Below are positions 1 to 9,400 of a stretch of DNA of 64,000 bases, piece by piece. Under the pieces are notes generated by a model. That model searched no databases, was not told the DNA's origin, and worked only from the letters and a program-made list of their open reading frames with translations. The number at the start of each line of letters is the position of its first letter. The stretch's first letter is position 1. The translations under genes were made by a program, and so were the position numbers. The stretch comes from Pseudomaricurvus hydrocarbonicus (GTDB lineage Bacteria > Pseudomonadota > Gammaproteobacteria > Pseudomonadales > Cellvibrionaceae), in the NCBI RefSeq assembly GCF_011602365.1, contig NZ_JAAONZ010000005.1:124001-188000 (forward strand). The letters are read 5' to 3'.

Positions 1-126
1 TTTTGGATTTCACCAAATTCTCAAGCGTAATCAGAATTAATTGACCAAAAGCCTAAAAAGAGGTCAAAAAGCCATATTTCAGACGCAGAAACTCCTCGGT
101 GGCACAAGTCCTAGACAGGCACTTCC
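1..126. repeat. Dispersed repeat, copy 1 (truncated by window edge)
   Basis: Positions 1-99 match the right part of a repeat seen complete at 17098-17249 (shared run from 'ttttggatt' to 'actcctcgg'). At 105-126 the left-end motif caagtcctagacaggcactt begins again, so the right end of one unit and the start of another lie 5 bases apart, as in a tandem arrangement. Seen directly; no function can be assigned. Confidence 0.8.
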
Positions 127-197
127 CAGATGGTGGACCATTTATATGGCAGCCTTGACCTTAAAGATTAATAGGAATTAGTAAAGCCTGGAAGCGA

Positions 198-1610
198 CTA
201 TTGGATTGGAGAGGTAAGTCTGGCGAATTTAACTGCAAACTGAAACCACCAGGGTTTTTCATAGAGCTCCGTTGAAGAAACCTCACGTGCTGACTGAAAA
301 TCGTTGTTAAACATCAATTCCACTTTATTGATAAAAACAGGATCGTCAGCGATCACCGCTGTAATTTCAAAATTGAGTCTGAATGATCGATTGTCAAAGT
401 TGGCCGTACCTATGGTGGCGACACGCTCATCAATTAACATGGCCTTTTCGTGTAGAAACCCGTCGGCGTAACGGAAAAAACGGACCCCGGTAAGCCCTGC
501 TTCTTCGAGGTAAGAAAATCCCGCCAGATAAACCAGATAATGATCAGGCATTTCAGGAATCAGGATTCGAACATCCACTCCCCTCAAACCAGCCAGTTGC
601 AAGGCGTTTAATACTGAGCGATCCGGAATAAAATACGGGCTTGCTATCCAGATCCTGCTTCTGGCACTGTTTATTGCTTGCGTGAACATTAGGCTGGCTG
701 ATTCGAGTTCGTCTGCCGGTCCAGTCGGCAGGATGAGTGCAGCGCTTTTACCCGGTGCAACATCAGGCACATCCCAGTTTAAATTGAGAATTGTCTCTGT
801 GGCCCAGTGCCAATCCTGAATAAAGGATAACTGCGCACCCAGTGATGCAGGGCCTTCTATTCGAACATGGGTATCGCGCCAATGGCCGAATTTGGCATTG
901 AGCCCAAGGTATTCATCTCCGACATTATGCCCGCCGATCCAGCACACTTTTCCATCGGTAACGACAATCTTCCGATGATTCCTAAAATTTAACTGGAACC
1001 GGTTACCATGACCCTTGCGTGTATTGAAAGGTGCGACTTTTATGCCGGCATCGCGCAATTCCTGCAGATAGCCAACAGACAGAGAATGACTGCCGACTTC
1101 ATCATAAAGGAAATAAATTCGAATACCCACACTGGCCTTCTGTTTGAGCGATTCTTTAATTCTTCTGCCTAGCCCGTCGTCTTTGATAATAAAAAACTGA
1201 AACAGGATGTATTCTTTCGCGGCAAATATTCCGGAAATAATATCATTAAAAGTAGCTTCACCATCGACGAGAAGTTCAACGGCATTACCGCCTAACATTG
1301 GTTGTGCCGCCAGTCTTTCGGCGGCCAGTGTCGCGGGATCCAGTTGGTCTTTGTTTAGAATATAGGGCGCTAATGTCTCGCGCCTGTCTAGCAACACATC
1401 AACGCCCAGTTGCTGCGAGAGCTTACGGGCGCTGACATATCCTTTGAAACGATTGCGTCCCAGAAACCAGTAAAGCGGGAGTGCGATGTATGGAAAACTG
1501 ATAAGGGAGATGCTCCAGGCAATGGCACCCTGCTCAGTTCGGGTATATAGCACGGCATGAACCGCGCTAATACATCCCAGCATGTGTAGGAATAAAATGA
1601 AGAACGCCAC
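198..1610 (-). CDS. cls: Cardiolipin synthase (phospholipase D family)
   Basis: Inner-membrane enzyme that condenses phosphatidylglycerol to cardiolipin. The 470 residues fit the ClsA family (about 480). Two N-terminal hydrophobic segments (residues about 2-22 and 30-50) are followed by two PLD domains with HxK(x4)D motifs: NHRKIVVTD (H212/K214) and HEKAMLID (H387/K389), each followed by the GG or GTAN element. The start codon is GTG at 1610, preceded by GCAGGTAAAT. It stands alone, flanked on both sides by copies of the dispersed repeat. ClsA rather than ClsB/C is favoured by the N-terminal membrane anchors. Confidence 0.93.
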   Translation of the reverse strand: MAFFILFLHMLGCISAVHAVLYTRTEQGAIAWSISLISFPYIALPLYWFLGRNRFKGYVSARKLSQQLGVDVLLDRRETLAPYILNKDQLDPATLAAERLAAQPMLGGNAVELLVDGEATFNDIISGIFAAKEYILFQFFIIKDDGLGRRIKESLKQKASVGIRIYFLYDEVGSHSLSVGYLQELRDAGIKVAPFNTRKGHGNRFQLNFRNHRKIVVTDGKVCWIGGHNVGDEYLGLNAKFGHWRDTHVRIEGPASLGAQLSFIQDWHWATETILNLNWDVPDVAPGKSAALILPTGPADELESASLMFTQAINSARSRIWIASPYFIPDRSVLNALQLAGLRGVDVRILIPEMPDHYLVYLAGFSYLEEAGLTGVRFFRYADGFLHEKAMLIDERVATIGTANFDNRSFRLNFEITAVIADDPVFINKVELMFNNDFQSAREVSSTELYEKPWWFQFAVKFARLTSPIQ

Positions 1611-1755
1611 ATTTACCTGCTACGAGTTTTAAAATTAATCACTACAATACTGGCGCTGCCAGATGAGACAAATTATCACCAAACCTCAACCAGAAAGACT
1701 TATCTTCCAACTCGCTGATGTCGATGTCTTTAGCGTGCATAAAGTCCTGTTAGAA

Positions 1756-1777
1756 CAAGTCCTAGACAGGCATTTCC
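1756..1777. repeat. Dispersed repeat, short copy 2 (left end only)
   Basis: caagtcctagacaggcattt with one change from the copies at 105, 2061 and 17098. The rest of the unit is absent. As at 2061, the motif is preceded by a gttag...aacaag context, so the homology extends slightly to the left. Confidence 0.7.
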
Positions 1778-2060
1778 CACCACCTAGGCTGAGTGAGTTA
1801 GGAGCATATCTGAGACATCTTTTTTTGAAAAATAAAGAGTTATCGATTTTGATTGAAGGTGAAGAAACCTTTAGATCAACAGAAACCAACAGATAATCCT
1901 AATACTAGATAGTAGTCTTTGGATCATAAAAGACAAACGCAGACTGCCCAATGTGGCGGATGAATAAGCAATATTTCCAAAGCGTGCAAGATATTGCGTA
2001 TCGAGTAGCATATTTTGTCGATATAAAAAGACCGTGAATCACGGTGGTGAGTTAGCAGAA

Positions 2061-2210
2061 CAAGTCCTAGACAGGCACTTCCAAAAAAAGACTTTGAAAA
2101 TTTCATCCTAGTTCTTTTGGATTTCACCAAATTCTCAAGCGTAATCAGAATTAATTGACCAAAAGCCTAAACAGAGGTCAAATATGAATAATGACTGTCC
2201 TTGATTTTTA
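2061..2210. repeat. Dispersed repeat, copy 3
   Basis: The left end (caagtcctagacaggcactt) continues through 'gactttgaaaa' and 'ttcttttggatt' to 'cagaattaattgacc' and 'aggtcaaa', collinear with 17098-17220. At 2183-2210 it switches to a second shared block, tatgaataatgactgtcc followed by ttgattttta, which also occurs (one mismatch) at 17662-17689. This copy therefore lacks the 'gccatatttcagacgcag' end found in copies 1 and 4. Confidence 0.85.
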
Positions 2211-2440
2211 TATCCCGGGCTTTCATTTGATTACAGGCACCCTAATTTCCCCAAAAGATACTAAAGCAGGTCAAACACCCACAGTCACTCAGCGTTATGC
2301 TATGGTTGGGGTCTCATTTACCGGTCAATGCCATCTAGAGAATACCGATCTGCTCCAGGGCTGCCATGCTCGGCCACTAATGATCAGACGTTAAGTGGCA
2401 TTTGGCACGAAAAATGGCTTGGAGACAGACTAATTTCATA

Positions 2441-4636
2441 ATGACTCATTATTTGCAAAGTATTGAAGCTGGAATTGACCACCTGATTGATTCGGTCGGT
2501 AAAAACATTGTAATGGCACTACCCCTGGGGTTGGGAAAAGCTAATCACTTTGCAAACGGGATATTCAAAAGAGCCCAATCGGATCCAGCCATAACATTAC
2601 ACATTGTGACTGCGCTCACACTGGAATTTCCACGGGCCAAGGACGAGTTATCCTCAAGGTTTTTACAGCCCTTTGTTCACCGTATTTATGCCGACTACCC
2701 AGAATTAGAATACGCCATTTCCAGACGGGACAACAGTTTACCAACCAACGTTAAAGTTTCTGAGTTTTTCTTAAATCCAGGTCAACTTTTAGGCAATACC
2801 TCTGCCCAATGCGAATTTTTAAACAGCAACTATACGCATGCCGTACGTGACCTGGTAGACCTTGGTGTTAATGTTATCGCCCATCAAGTCGCTCCCAATC
2901 CGGACGGGCGCCGATACTACAGCTTAAGCTGTAACCCGGATGTGACTATTGATTTGGTAAAAGCCTTGAAAGCGGTAGACAAGAAGGTTTTCACTATAGC
3001 TCAAGTAAACAGGAAGCTGCCGTATTTACACGGCGAGGCTGAGATTAGCGAAACTTTTTTCGATCTGTTAATTACCGGCGATAACTCTCAACAAAATGAC
3101 CATGGCAATTTTCCTCTCTTTGCTATTCCCCAGGCTCCGGTAGGATTATCGGATTATGCTATTGCCGCTCACGCCAGCACGCTGATTAAAGATGGCGGCA
3201 CAATACAGATTGGTATTGGTTCCATGGGGGATGCCATCGCCTTTATGCTGGCGATGCGCCAGCATGATAATCAAAATTATCAAAGGCTATTGAACATACT
3301 GATACATTCCGGACATGCTGATATTCGCCCACGCCTGGAGTTGGAAAAGAATACGTTTGAACAAGGCATTTATGCCAATACCGAAATGTATGTAGAGGGG
3401 CTTCTCTATTTACGGAAACATTCTGTTCTTACCCGCAAGGTTTATCCAAGTGATGAATTACAGTCTCTACTCGATCATGATGTCATTCAACCAGAAATCA
3501 GCCCTGAGCTGATCAATATACTCTTTCAAAAAAGGGTTATTAAGGCGCCTTTGTCAGTGGATGATTTTCAATTGTTAAAGGCATTGCATTGTATTCCTGA
3601 AGGTCTTTACTGGCAAGATGGCGACATCGTCAGTCACACAAATACAGTGTTACCGGAGAGTGATCAAAACCCGCAAACAGTGGCTGCTTTGTGTGATGAA
3701 AACATCGGCCAACCACTGGGAAGCGGACACTACTGTCACGCTGGTTTTTTTATAGGTTCTGAAAACTTTTACCAGCAGTTACGTGATCTTGATAACGACT
3801 CACGTGATGGGCTGAATATGTGCCCGGTGAGCTACACAAATCATCTTTATGGTAATGAGGCATTAAAACGAGTTCAGCGACGTGATTCGCGATTTATCAA
3901 TACCGGAATGATGGCCACATTAACAGGAGCCATCATTTCCGACGGATTAAAAGACTATAAAATCGTGAGCGGTGTTGGTGGGCAGTATAATTTTGTTGCT
4001 CAAGCTCACGAATTGCCAAACTCGCGCTCAATCATTTGTTTGCATAGCACACGTACAGCGAAAGGGAAGACACAATCCAATATTGTTTGGGACTACCCAC
4101 ATGTAACAATTCCCCGTCATCTTCGTGATATTGTGATTACGGAGTACGGTATGGCGGATCTGAGAGGCGTGTCAGACCGTGAGGTAATTTCGAGGATGTT
4201 GTGCATTGCCGATTCAAGGTTCCAACCAGAATTGTTAAAAATGGCAAAAGCAGCAGGAAAAATTGAAATTGATTATGAAGTTCCTGAGGCCTTCTGCAAC
4301 AATTTTCCCGAGGCTGTGCATCATTCTCTACGTAAAGAATCTCTGAGCAGTCATCTCCCTCACTACCCTATGGGGTCGGATTTCACCAGAGAAGAGATGA
4401 CGTTGGCAATCGCACTTAAACTGTTAAAACAAATCAACCCCAACCGGAAGGGATTGGTTAAATTGTTGGCCAAAGGCTGGAAAAACCGTAATGATGCATT
4501 AGTGTTTGACGATGAATTGAAGAGGATGGGGCTTGATAAGGCGCTAACTGCGAAGCAATACTTCTACCGGTTATTACTCATTGGAGCACTGATCAGTTCA
4601 GATCTATCTGGTAGACCTTTACTGAAATCTTTCTAG
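2441..4636 (+). CDS. Acetyl-CoA hydrolase/transferase family protein (long form)
   Basis: Predicted cytoplasmic CoA-transferase or acyl-CoA hydrolase of 731 residues, much longer than classic acetate CoA-transferases (about 430-500) and matching the long form found in many gammaproteobacteria. Seen: N-terminal PLGLGKANH motif, the glycine-rich GIGSMGDA segment in the middle, and the C-terminal domain with CHAGFFIGS, GMMATLTGA, SGVGGQYNFVAQAHE and ITEYGMADLRG, typical of the acetyl-CoA hydrolase C-terminal domain. The ATG at 2441 fits the family N-terminus; upstream TTG (2402) and ATG (2414) are in frame, and no site has an ideal ribosome-binding sequence. Substrate is unknown; acetate/propionate/succinate exchange is plausible from family knowledge. 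Confidence 0.85.
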   Translation: MTHYLQSIEAGIDHLIDSVGKNIVMALPLGLGKANHFANGIFKRAQSDPAITLHIVTALTLEFPRAKDELSSRFLQPFVHRIYADYPELEYAISRRDNSLPTNVKVSEFFLNPGQLLGNTSAQCEFLNSNYTHAVRDLVDLGVNVIAHQVAPNPDGRRYYSLSCNPDVTIDLVKALKAVDKKVFTIAQVNRKLPYLHGEAEISETFFDLLITGDNSQQNDHGNFPLFAIPQAPVGLSDYAIAAHASTLIKDGGTIQIGIGSMGDAIAFMLAMRQHDNQNYQRLLNILIHSGHADIRPRLELEKNTFEQGIYANTEMYVEGLLYLRKHSVLTRKVYPSDELQSLLDHDVIQPEISPELINILFQKRVIKAPLSVDDFQLLKALHCIPEGLYWQDGDIVSHTNTVLPESDQNPQTVAALCDENIGQPLGSGHYCHAGFFIGSENFYQQLRDLDNDSRDGLNMCPVSYTNHLYGNEALKRVQRRDSRFINTGMMATLTGAIISDGLKDYKIVSGVGGQYNFVAQAHELPNSRSIICLHSTRTAKGKTQSNIVWDYPHVTIPRHLRDIVITEYGMADLRGVSDREVISRMLCIADSRFQPELLKMAKAAGKIEIDYEVPEAFCNNFPEAVHHSLRKESLSSHLPHYPMGSDFTREEMTLAIALKLLKQINPNRKGLVKLLAKGWKNRNDALVFDDELKRMGLDKALTAKQYFYRLLLIGALISSDLSGRPLLKSF

Positions 4637-4640
4637 GTCT

Positions 4641-5096
4641 TCTGTTCGACATCACTGTCTTCCAGGACAAGCCGATCGATCACGGGTGCGCGGCTCCCTT
4701 ACCGCTCCTTTGGCCTCACGAGCCGGCCAGGCCGTGCGTCGGGCTGTGGAGTCCTACCCCGAGGTTCTGAACGTTGTGGTCGTCGTTACGGGCGGACTTT
4801 CGCATCAGATACACGTCGAACTCGCTGGCTTTAATAACACCGACTGGGATATGGAATTTCTTGAGTTACTGCAACACGATCCTCAGGCTCTGACGCGTAT
4901 GACACAAGCCGACTACGTGCGATTGGGAGGGTCTGAGAGTTTTGAGCAGATCATGTGGCTGGCGATGCGAGGTGCCGTCGAGGGCCCTTGGCACAATGTG
5001 CATCAAAACTATTACCTCGCCACGACCACGGCCATGACGGCCGTGCTCTATGAGGTGATCAATCCATCGGATCAAGATAACTCTTTAATTAACTGA
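4641..5096 (+). pseudogene. Remnant of LigB-type extradiol dioxygenase
   Basis: Two frames carry pieces of a class III extradiol dioxygenase resembling the beta subunit of protocatechuate 4,5-dioxygenase. In the frame from 4644, VFQDKPIDHGC then PLLWPHEP resemble the 'PIDHGC...LWPHEP' part. The frame then shifts, with an apparent internal deletion, into GQAVRRAVESYPE, VVVTGGLSHQIH, AGFNNTDWDMEFL, ADYVRLGGSE, IMWLAMRGAVEGP and HQNYYLATTTA, the family's C-terminal region. The first half of the gene is missing. No start or ribosome-binding site was seen. A non-functional relic is the best reading. Confidence 0.75.
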
Positions 5097-5106
5097 GGAC
5101 TCTCAA

Positions 5107-5339
5107 GTGAATCCGCAAGTAGTTGGTATGGATGAAATTGATTTGAGCAATATGCAAGTTTACGCGATCAAGCGTGGCGAAACCTATGAGGACTTTCTGA
5201 AAACCTGACGTGTTCCAGAGATGTGCTGAGAAATGCGGGAGTGCAGATATTGTCCGCTGGCTATCGTGGGGAATACCGTCTCTGTGCCATGGATATTAGC
5301 GCGCTGGATGGCGAGATGGAGCACGTGATGTTACTTTAG
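5107..5339 (+). pseudogene. Unrecognised gene remnant with frameshift
   Basis: A GTG-started frame (VNPQVVGMDEIDLSNMQVYA) runs to TGA near 5207. An adjacent frame then reads AGVQILSAGYRGEYRLCAMD and ISALDGEMEHVMLL before TAG at 5337. The two look like halves of one small protein separated by a frameshift. I do not recognise the family. Its position between the LigB-like and hydrolase relics suggests it belonged to the same lost catabolic cluster. Confidence 0.45.
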
Positions 5340-5385
5340 GTGCACGATCTACGCACTTTTTGGCAGCATTATTAGGAGATTGTAA

Positions 5386-5592
5386 ATGAAGCAAAGCCTG
5401 TATCTTCTGGCTGGACTGTTATGTGACGAACGTGTTTGGCGTGCACAGTTTGATGCCCTGCAAGATCTGACTGAGGTTCATGCCCTCGACTTTCGTGGAT
5501 GCGAGAACCATATTGCAATGGCGCAACGTGTGTTGGCGGAGGCTCCGGTCACATTTGCACTGGCGGGCCATTCCACGGGCGCTCGCGTTGCC
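5386..5592 (+). pseudogene. N-terminal fragment of an alpha/beta hydrolase
   Basis: ATG at 5386 follows TTAGGAGATTGTAA, a good ribosome-binding site. The product begins MKQSLYLLAGLLCDERVWRA and reaches LAGHSTGARVA, the nucleophile elbow (GxSxG) of alpha/beta hydrolases, after which similarity stops. The frame runs on to a stop at 5632-5634 through sequence belonging to another relic. The catalytic acid and histidine regions are gone. A deletion fused this piece to the SnoaL-like remnant that follows. Confidence 0.65.
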
Positions 5593-5824
5593 CGCGCAGG
5601 CTTAGTCGTCATATCACCTCGAATATCGTTATAGATGTTGTGAGTCCAACCGAAGGTCATGCACCAGCTATATCATCTTGTATGCCGCAGCGAACGATGA
5701 GGCTGACTCCGTTGCTACTCCGTCTCACCTTATTGGCACGTTTAACGACAAACTGCAGTGGGTTGAGGGAACATGGCTGTTTAGTCAGCGGCTAGGGCAG
5801 ATTGATTTGTTGTTGGCGCCGTAG
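5593..5824 (+). pseudogene. C-terminal remnant of a SnoaL/NTF2-like protein
   Basis: Reads RLSRHITSNIVIDVVSPTE in one frame, then after a frameshift SYIILYAAANDEADS, LIGTFNDKLQWVEG and TWLFSQRLGQIDLLLAP to TAG at 5822. This resembles the second half of SnoaL_4 proteins (hydroxylase-small-subunit-like fold): 'RH.TSN..I', 'Y......G.Y.D....G.W.F..R...ID'. An intact SnoaL_4 gene is at 34365-34874. Assigned from pattern only. Confidence 0.55.
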
Positions 5825-6439
5825 TCAATGCAGTTATTACTTGAAACTGCGTAAATCAAATGATTATCACCGGTATTCTTATCATACCGAGTCATATCAA
5901 AAGCCCAGCTCTTCTGACTAGGGCATGGTCGGGTATGTTTTATCTCGACAATGGTCATAACTTAACCCTTAGCGTAAAACTTACAGCCCATCAACCTCCG
6001 AAATATTTCTTAATTCTGAGCGCTATCGATTTCTGCAAGTGTCTGCCGCTCTCACATCCGAGCGACAGGGCGGCAGTCCATGCCTATTCGGGGAAGCGTA
6101 CGTTACCGCACAGACCTAAAGCGTCAATTCTAGATACTATTTCACTCTAGATATTACCTTTTCTCCGTGCTGATTTGATAAGCCCAGTTTATTTTTTGAA
6201 TATCAGTGACTTCTCTATTCAGCCGCCATTGTTTCTAATGTCTTCGAATCGCCATCGTCCGAGCTGGGGGGATTCTTGCGGGCCTTGAATCGTCTGATCA
6301 AGTTCAGTTTGACAGTTTTTTTTGTGATTAAGGAAGCGTGCCTTATAAACGTTAAGTGTATAGAGATATATCAGTAAGCGGTTGAAAGCAGTGAAATTCA
6401 CGTTGGCAAAGCCAGCAGTACAATGGATTATCGATATTG
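5825..6439. other. Intergenic region, nothing recognised
   Basis: About 600 bases between the relics and the glucan synthase gene. A 96-codon open frame (5860-6150) has no recognisable composition or ribosome-binding site. No hairpin with a T-run and no repeat copy were seen. The promoter of the downstream giant gene must lie here, but I cannot place it. Confidence 0.4.
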
Positions 6440-9400
6440 ATGAATCAAATGTCACTGAAAAATTTTAGCAAGGTATTCAATGGCCATATTTCAAAAGGCA
6501 CGGATTTCATCAGGCGTTTGAATGGTAAAGGCGTAAAGCTGGATGCAGAAGTCGAGGAAATGCCGCTACGTGATGAGCTGTTTTGCGCTGAACAAATGGA
6601 GCAGCACGGAAAATATTTGGCGTTGAAACATACCTTGGGTGAATCGGAACATTTAGATCGCTTGCTGTCACGTCTCGATGACAATGAGCGCCGCTTAATT
6701 GAAACGCATTCACTGTTAACCGCCGCGGTAAAGAACAAATTGCGGATAGTTCCTGCTGGGGAATGGTTGCTGGATAACTTTTACTTGATTGATGAACAAG
6801 TGCGTATCGCAAGACGGCATTTACCAAAGGATTACAGTCGTGAGTTGCCGCGGTTGGTAGAAGGACCTTCTGCAGGCTTGCCGCGTGTCTATGATCTGGC
6901 TTTAGAGGTTATCTCTCATGGCGACGGCCGTGTTGATCGCGAGGCGTTAACGCTGTTTGTTGCTGCCTATCAAACCGTTACACCATTGATGTTAGGTGAG
7001 CTGTGGGCAATCCCCATCATGCTGCGGCTAGCGATGATTGAGAATTTACGACGCGTCAGTGTGCGCATTGCTGCGGCCAGAGTGAATGTCAACCTGGCCC
7101 AGGAGTGGGCTAACAGAATGCTGGAAATCGCTGAAAGTGACCCCAAAAGTCTGATTTTAGTGATTGCTGACATGGCCCGTTCAGCCCCGCCGATGGTGAG
7201 TTCATTTGTGGCGGAGCTGGAGCGTTGTCTTCAGGGGCACGGATCGGCTCTGGCTCTGCCATTAACCTGGATCAGGCAGCGATTGGCTGAATCGAGTTTG
7301 ACCATCGAACAGCTGGTACTTTCAGAAACTCAACAGCAGGCGGCCGATCAGGCTTCTGTCAGTAATACCATAGGCAGTTTGCGCTTTTTGGGAGCAATGG
7401 AGTGGCGTGAATTTATCGAGGACATGAGTCTGGTCGAACGGGTACTGTGTCGGGACATGTGCGAGGATAATTGCGGTACAGTGTATTCCGCGATGGATTT
7501 TGCTTCCCGCGATCGCTACCGGCAAGTCATCGATATTCTGGCCAAACGCAGCCCAGGTTTCGACTCGTCCTTGGGACAGGCTGAAATTCATGTGGCGGAG
7601 GTGGCGATCGATCTTGCGAAATCAGGGGCTGTGCAAAACGGTCATCATGATCATACCGCTCATGTGGGTTACTACTTGATAGATCAAGGGCGGCCCACAT
7701 TAGAAACGGTGCTAGGCGTGAAGCTGACCCGTGTGGAGCGGATCAGTCGTTGGCTTCGCCGTGCGCCGTTAGTGGTGTACCTCGGCTCCATCACATTATT
7801 GACAATGATATTTAGCGGTGCACTGCTGATACCAGCGTATCGTGAAAGTATGGTCGCTTGGCAATTTATACTGCTGTCGACCTTGGTGATATTGGCGTTC
7901 AGCCAGTTGGCGTCGGCGCTGGTAAACTGGTTAGTGACCTTATTGGTGAGGCCGCAATTATTGCCGCGCATGGATTACTCGAAAGGGTTACCACCGGAGA
8001 AGCGCACCCTGGTGGTTATTCCTACCTTGCTCAGTAGCGCGCGGGGTGTTTCGGATCTCCTTGAGGCCCTCGAAGTGCGTTTTCTGGGATGCCGTGATCC
8101 CTATCTGCATTTTGCACTGCTGTCGGATTTTTGTGATGCTGATGTCGAGACTCTGCCGACGGATGAACCGCTGTTAGTGTTGGCCAGTCGCGGTATCGAA
8201 AAGCTCAATGAGAAATACCAGACTGGCGACCACTTTTTTTTATTACACCGCCCTCGCCGCTGGAATCCGAAAGAAAATAAGTGGATGGGCTACGAGCGCA
8301 AGCGTGGCAAGCTGGCCGAACTCAATCACGCTCTGCGGGGCGGCGGCTGGGATCGCTTCAATGTGACGATCGGCAATAGGGCCGAGCTGTCAGATGTTAA
8401 GTACGTCATCACTCTGGATACCGATACCGAGCTGCCTCGAGATTCCGCGCAGCAGTTCATCGCTACCATGGCACACCCTCTCAACCAGCCACGTTATGAT
8501 GACTGTTGCCGGCGCGTCGTAGGTGGCTATGGCATTCTTCAGCCGCGTATGGCCGCCAGTTTGTCGGGGGCAAACCGCTCTCGCTATGCGCAACTCTGTG
8601 GCAATGAACCCGGTATTGATCCCTATACCCGTTCAGTCTCGGATATTTATCAAGACTTATTTGCCGAGGGGTCCTTTATTGGCAAGGGTATTTACGATAT
8701 TGATGCCTTTGAATGCGCGCTCGACCAACGCTTTCCTGAAAACCGGATTCTCAGTCATGATTTACTTGAGGGTTGCTATGCGCGTTCTGGGCTGCTGAGC
8801 GATGTTCATCTGTATGAGGAATATCCCGCCCGCTATCAGACTGATGTTGCGCGGCAGCAGCGTTGGATTCGCGGTGACTGGCAAATAGCCGATTGGTTAT
8901 TGCCCAGGGTTCCGGGATTCGATGGACGACGGGAGCGCAATCCGCTGTCGTGGTTATCGCAGTGGAAAGTGTTGGATAACCTTCGTCGCAGTCTGATTCC
9001 TGTTGTGTTTATGCTGCTGCTATTGTGCGGCTGGTTTTTGTTTTCACAGCCCTGGTTTTGGACATTGGTGGTAGTCGGTGTGCTGTTGATTCCCTCTTTG
9101 TTGGCTTGCGTTGTTGATGGGTTGCGTCGGCCTCAGGAGGTTCTTTATAGCCGGCATCTGGCCACGGTGTTCAGATCGGTGCGACAGAACACCACCCTGA
9201 TTTTATTCCGCTTTGCCTGCCTTCCCTTTGAGGCGTGCATTAACTTTTTTACCATCTTGCGTACGTCTTGGCGCGTATTAGGCACGCACAAACGTTTGCT
9301 GGAATGGAGTGTTTTCAATAATCATTCCTCGTCTCGTGGGGATAGCAGTAATGAGGAGGGTCTCGTTGCAGAATATCGCTCAATGTGGATTGCGCCCGCG

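Larger units (their letters stand above)
1611..2400. other. Intergenic region with repeat copies, no convincing gene
   Basis: About 790 bases between cls and the acetyl-CoA hydrolase gene. It contains a short left-end copy of the dispersed repeat (1756-1777) and a larger copy (2061-2210). The short open frames here (for example 1663-1896) run through the repeat, have no family resemblance that I recognise and no clear ribosome-binding site. The region is AT-richer than the genes to the right. Confidence 0.6.

Noticed and set aside
1663-1896. 77-codon open frame
   Set aside because: It runs through the dispersed repeat, has no ribosome-binding site and no family resemblance.
2191-2394. 67-codon frame upstream of the acetyl-CoA hydrolase gene
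   Set aside because: Begins inside the second dispersed block and matches nothing recognisable.
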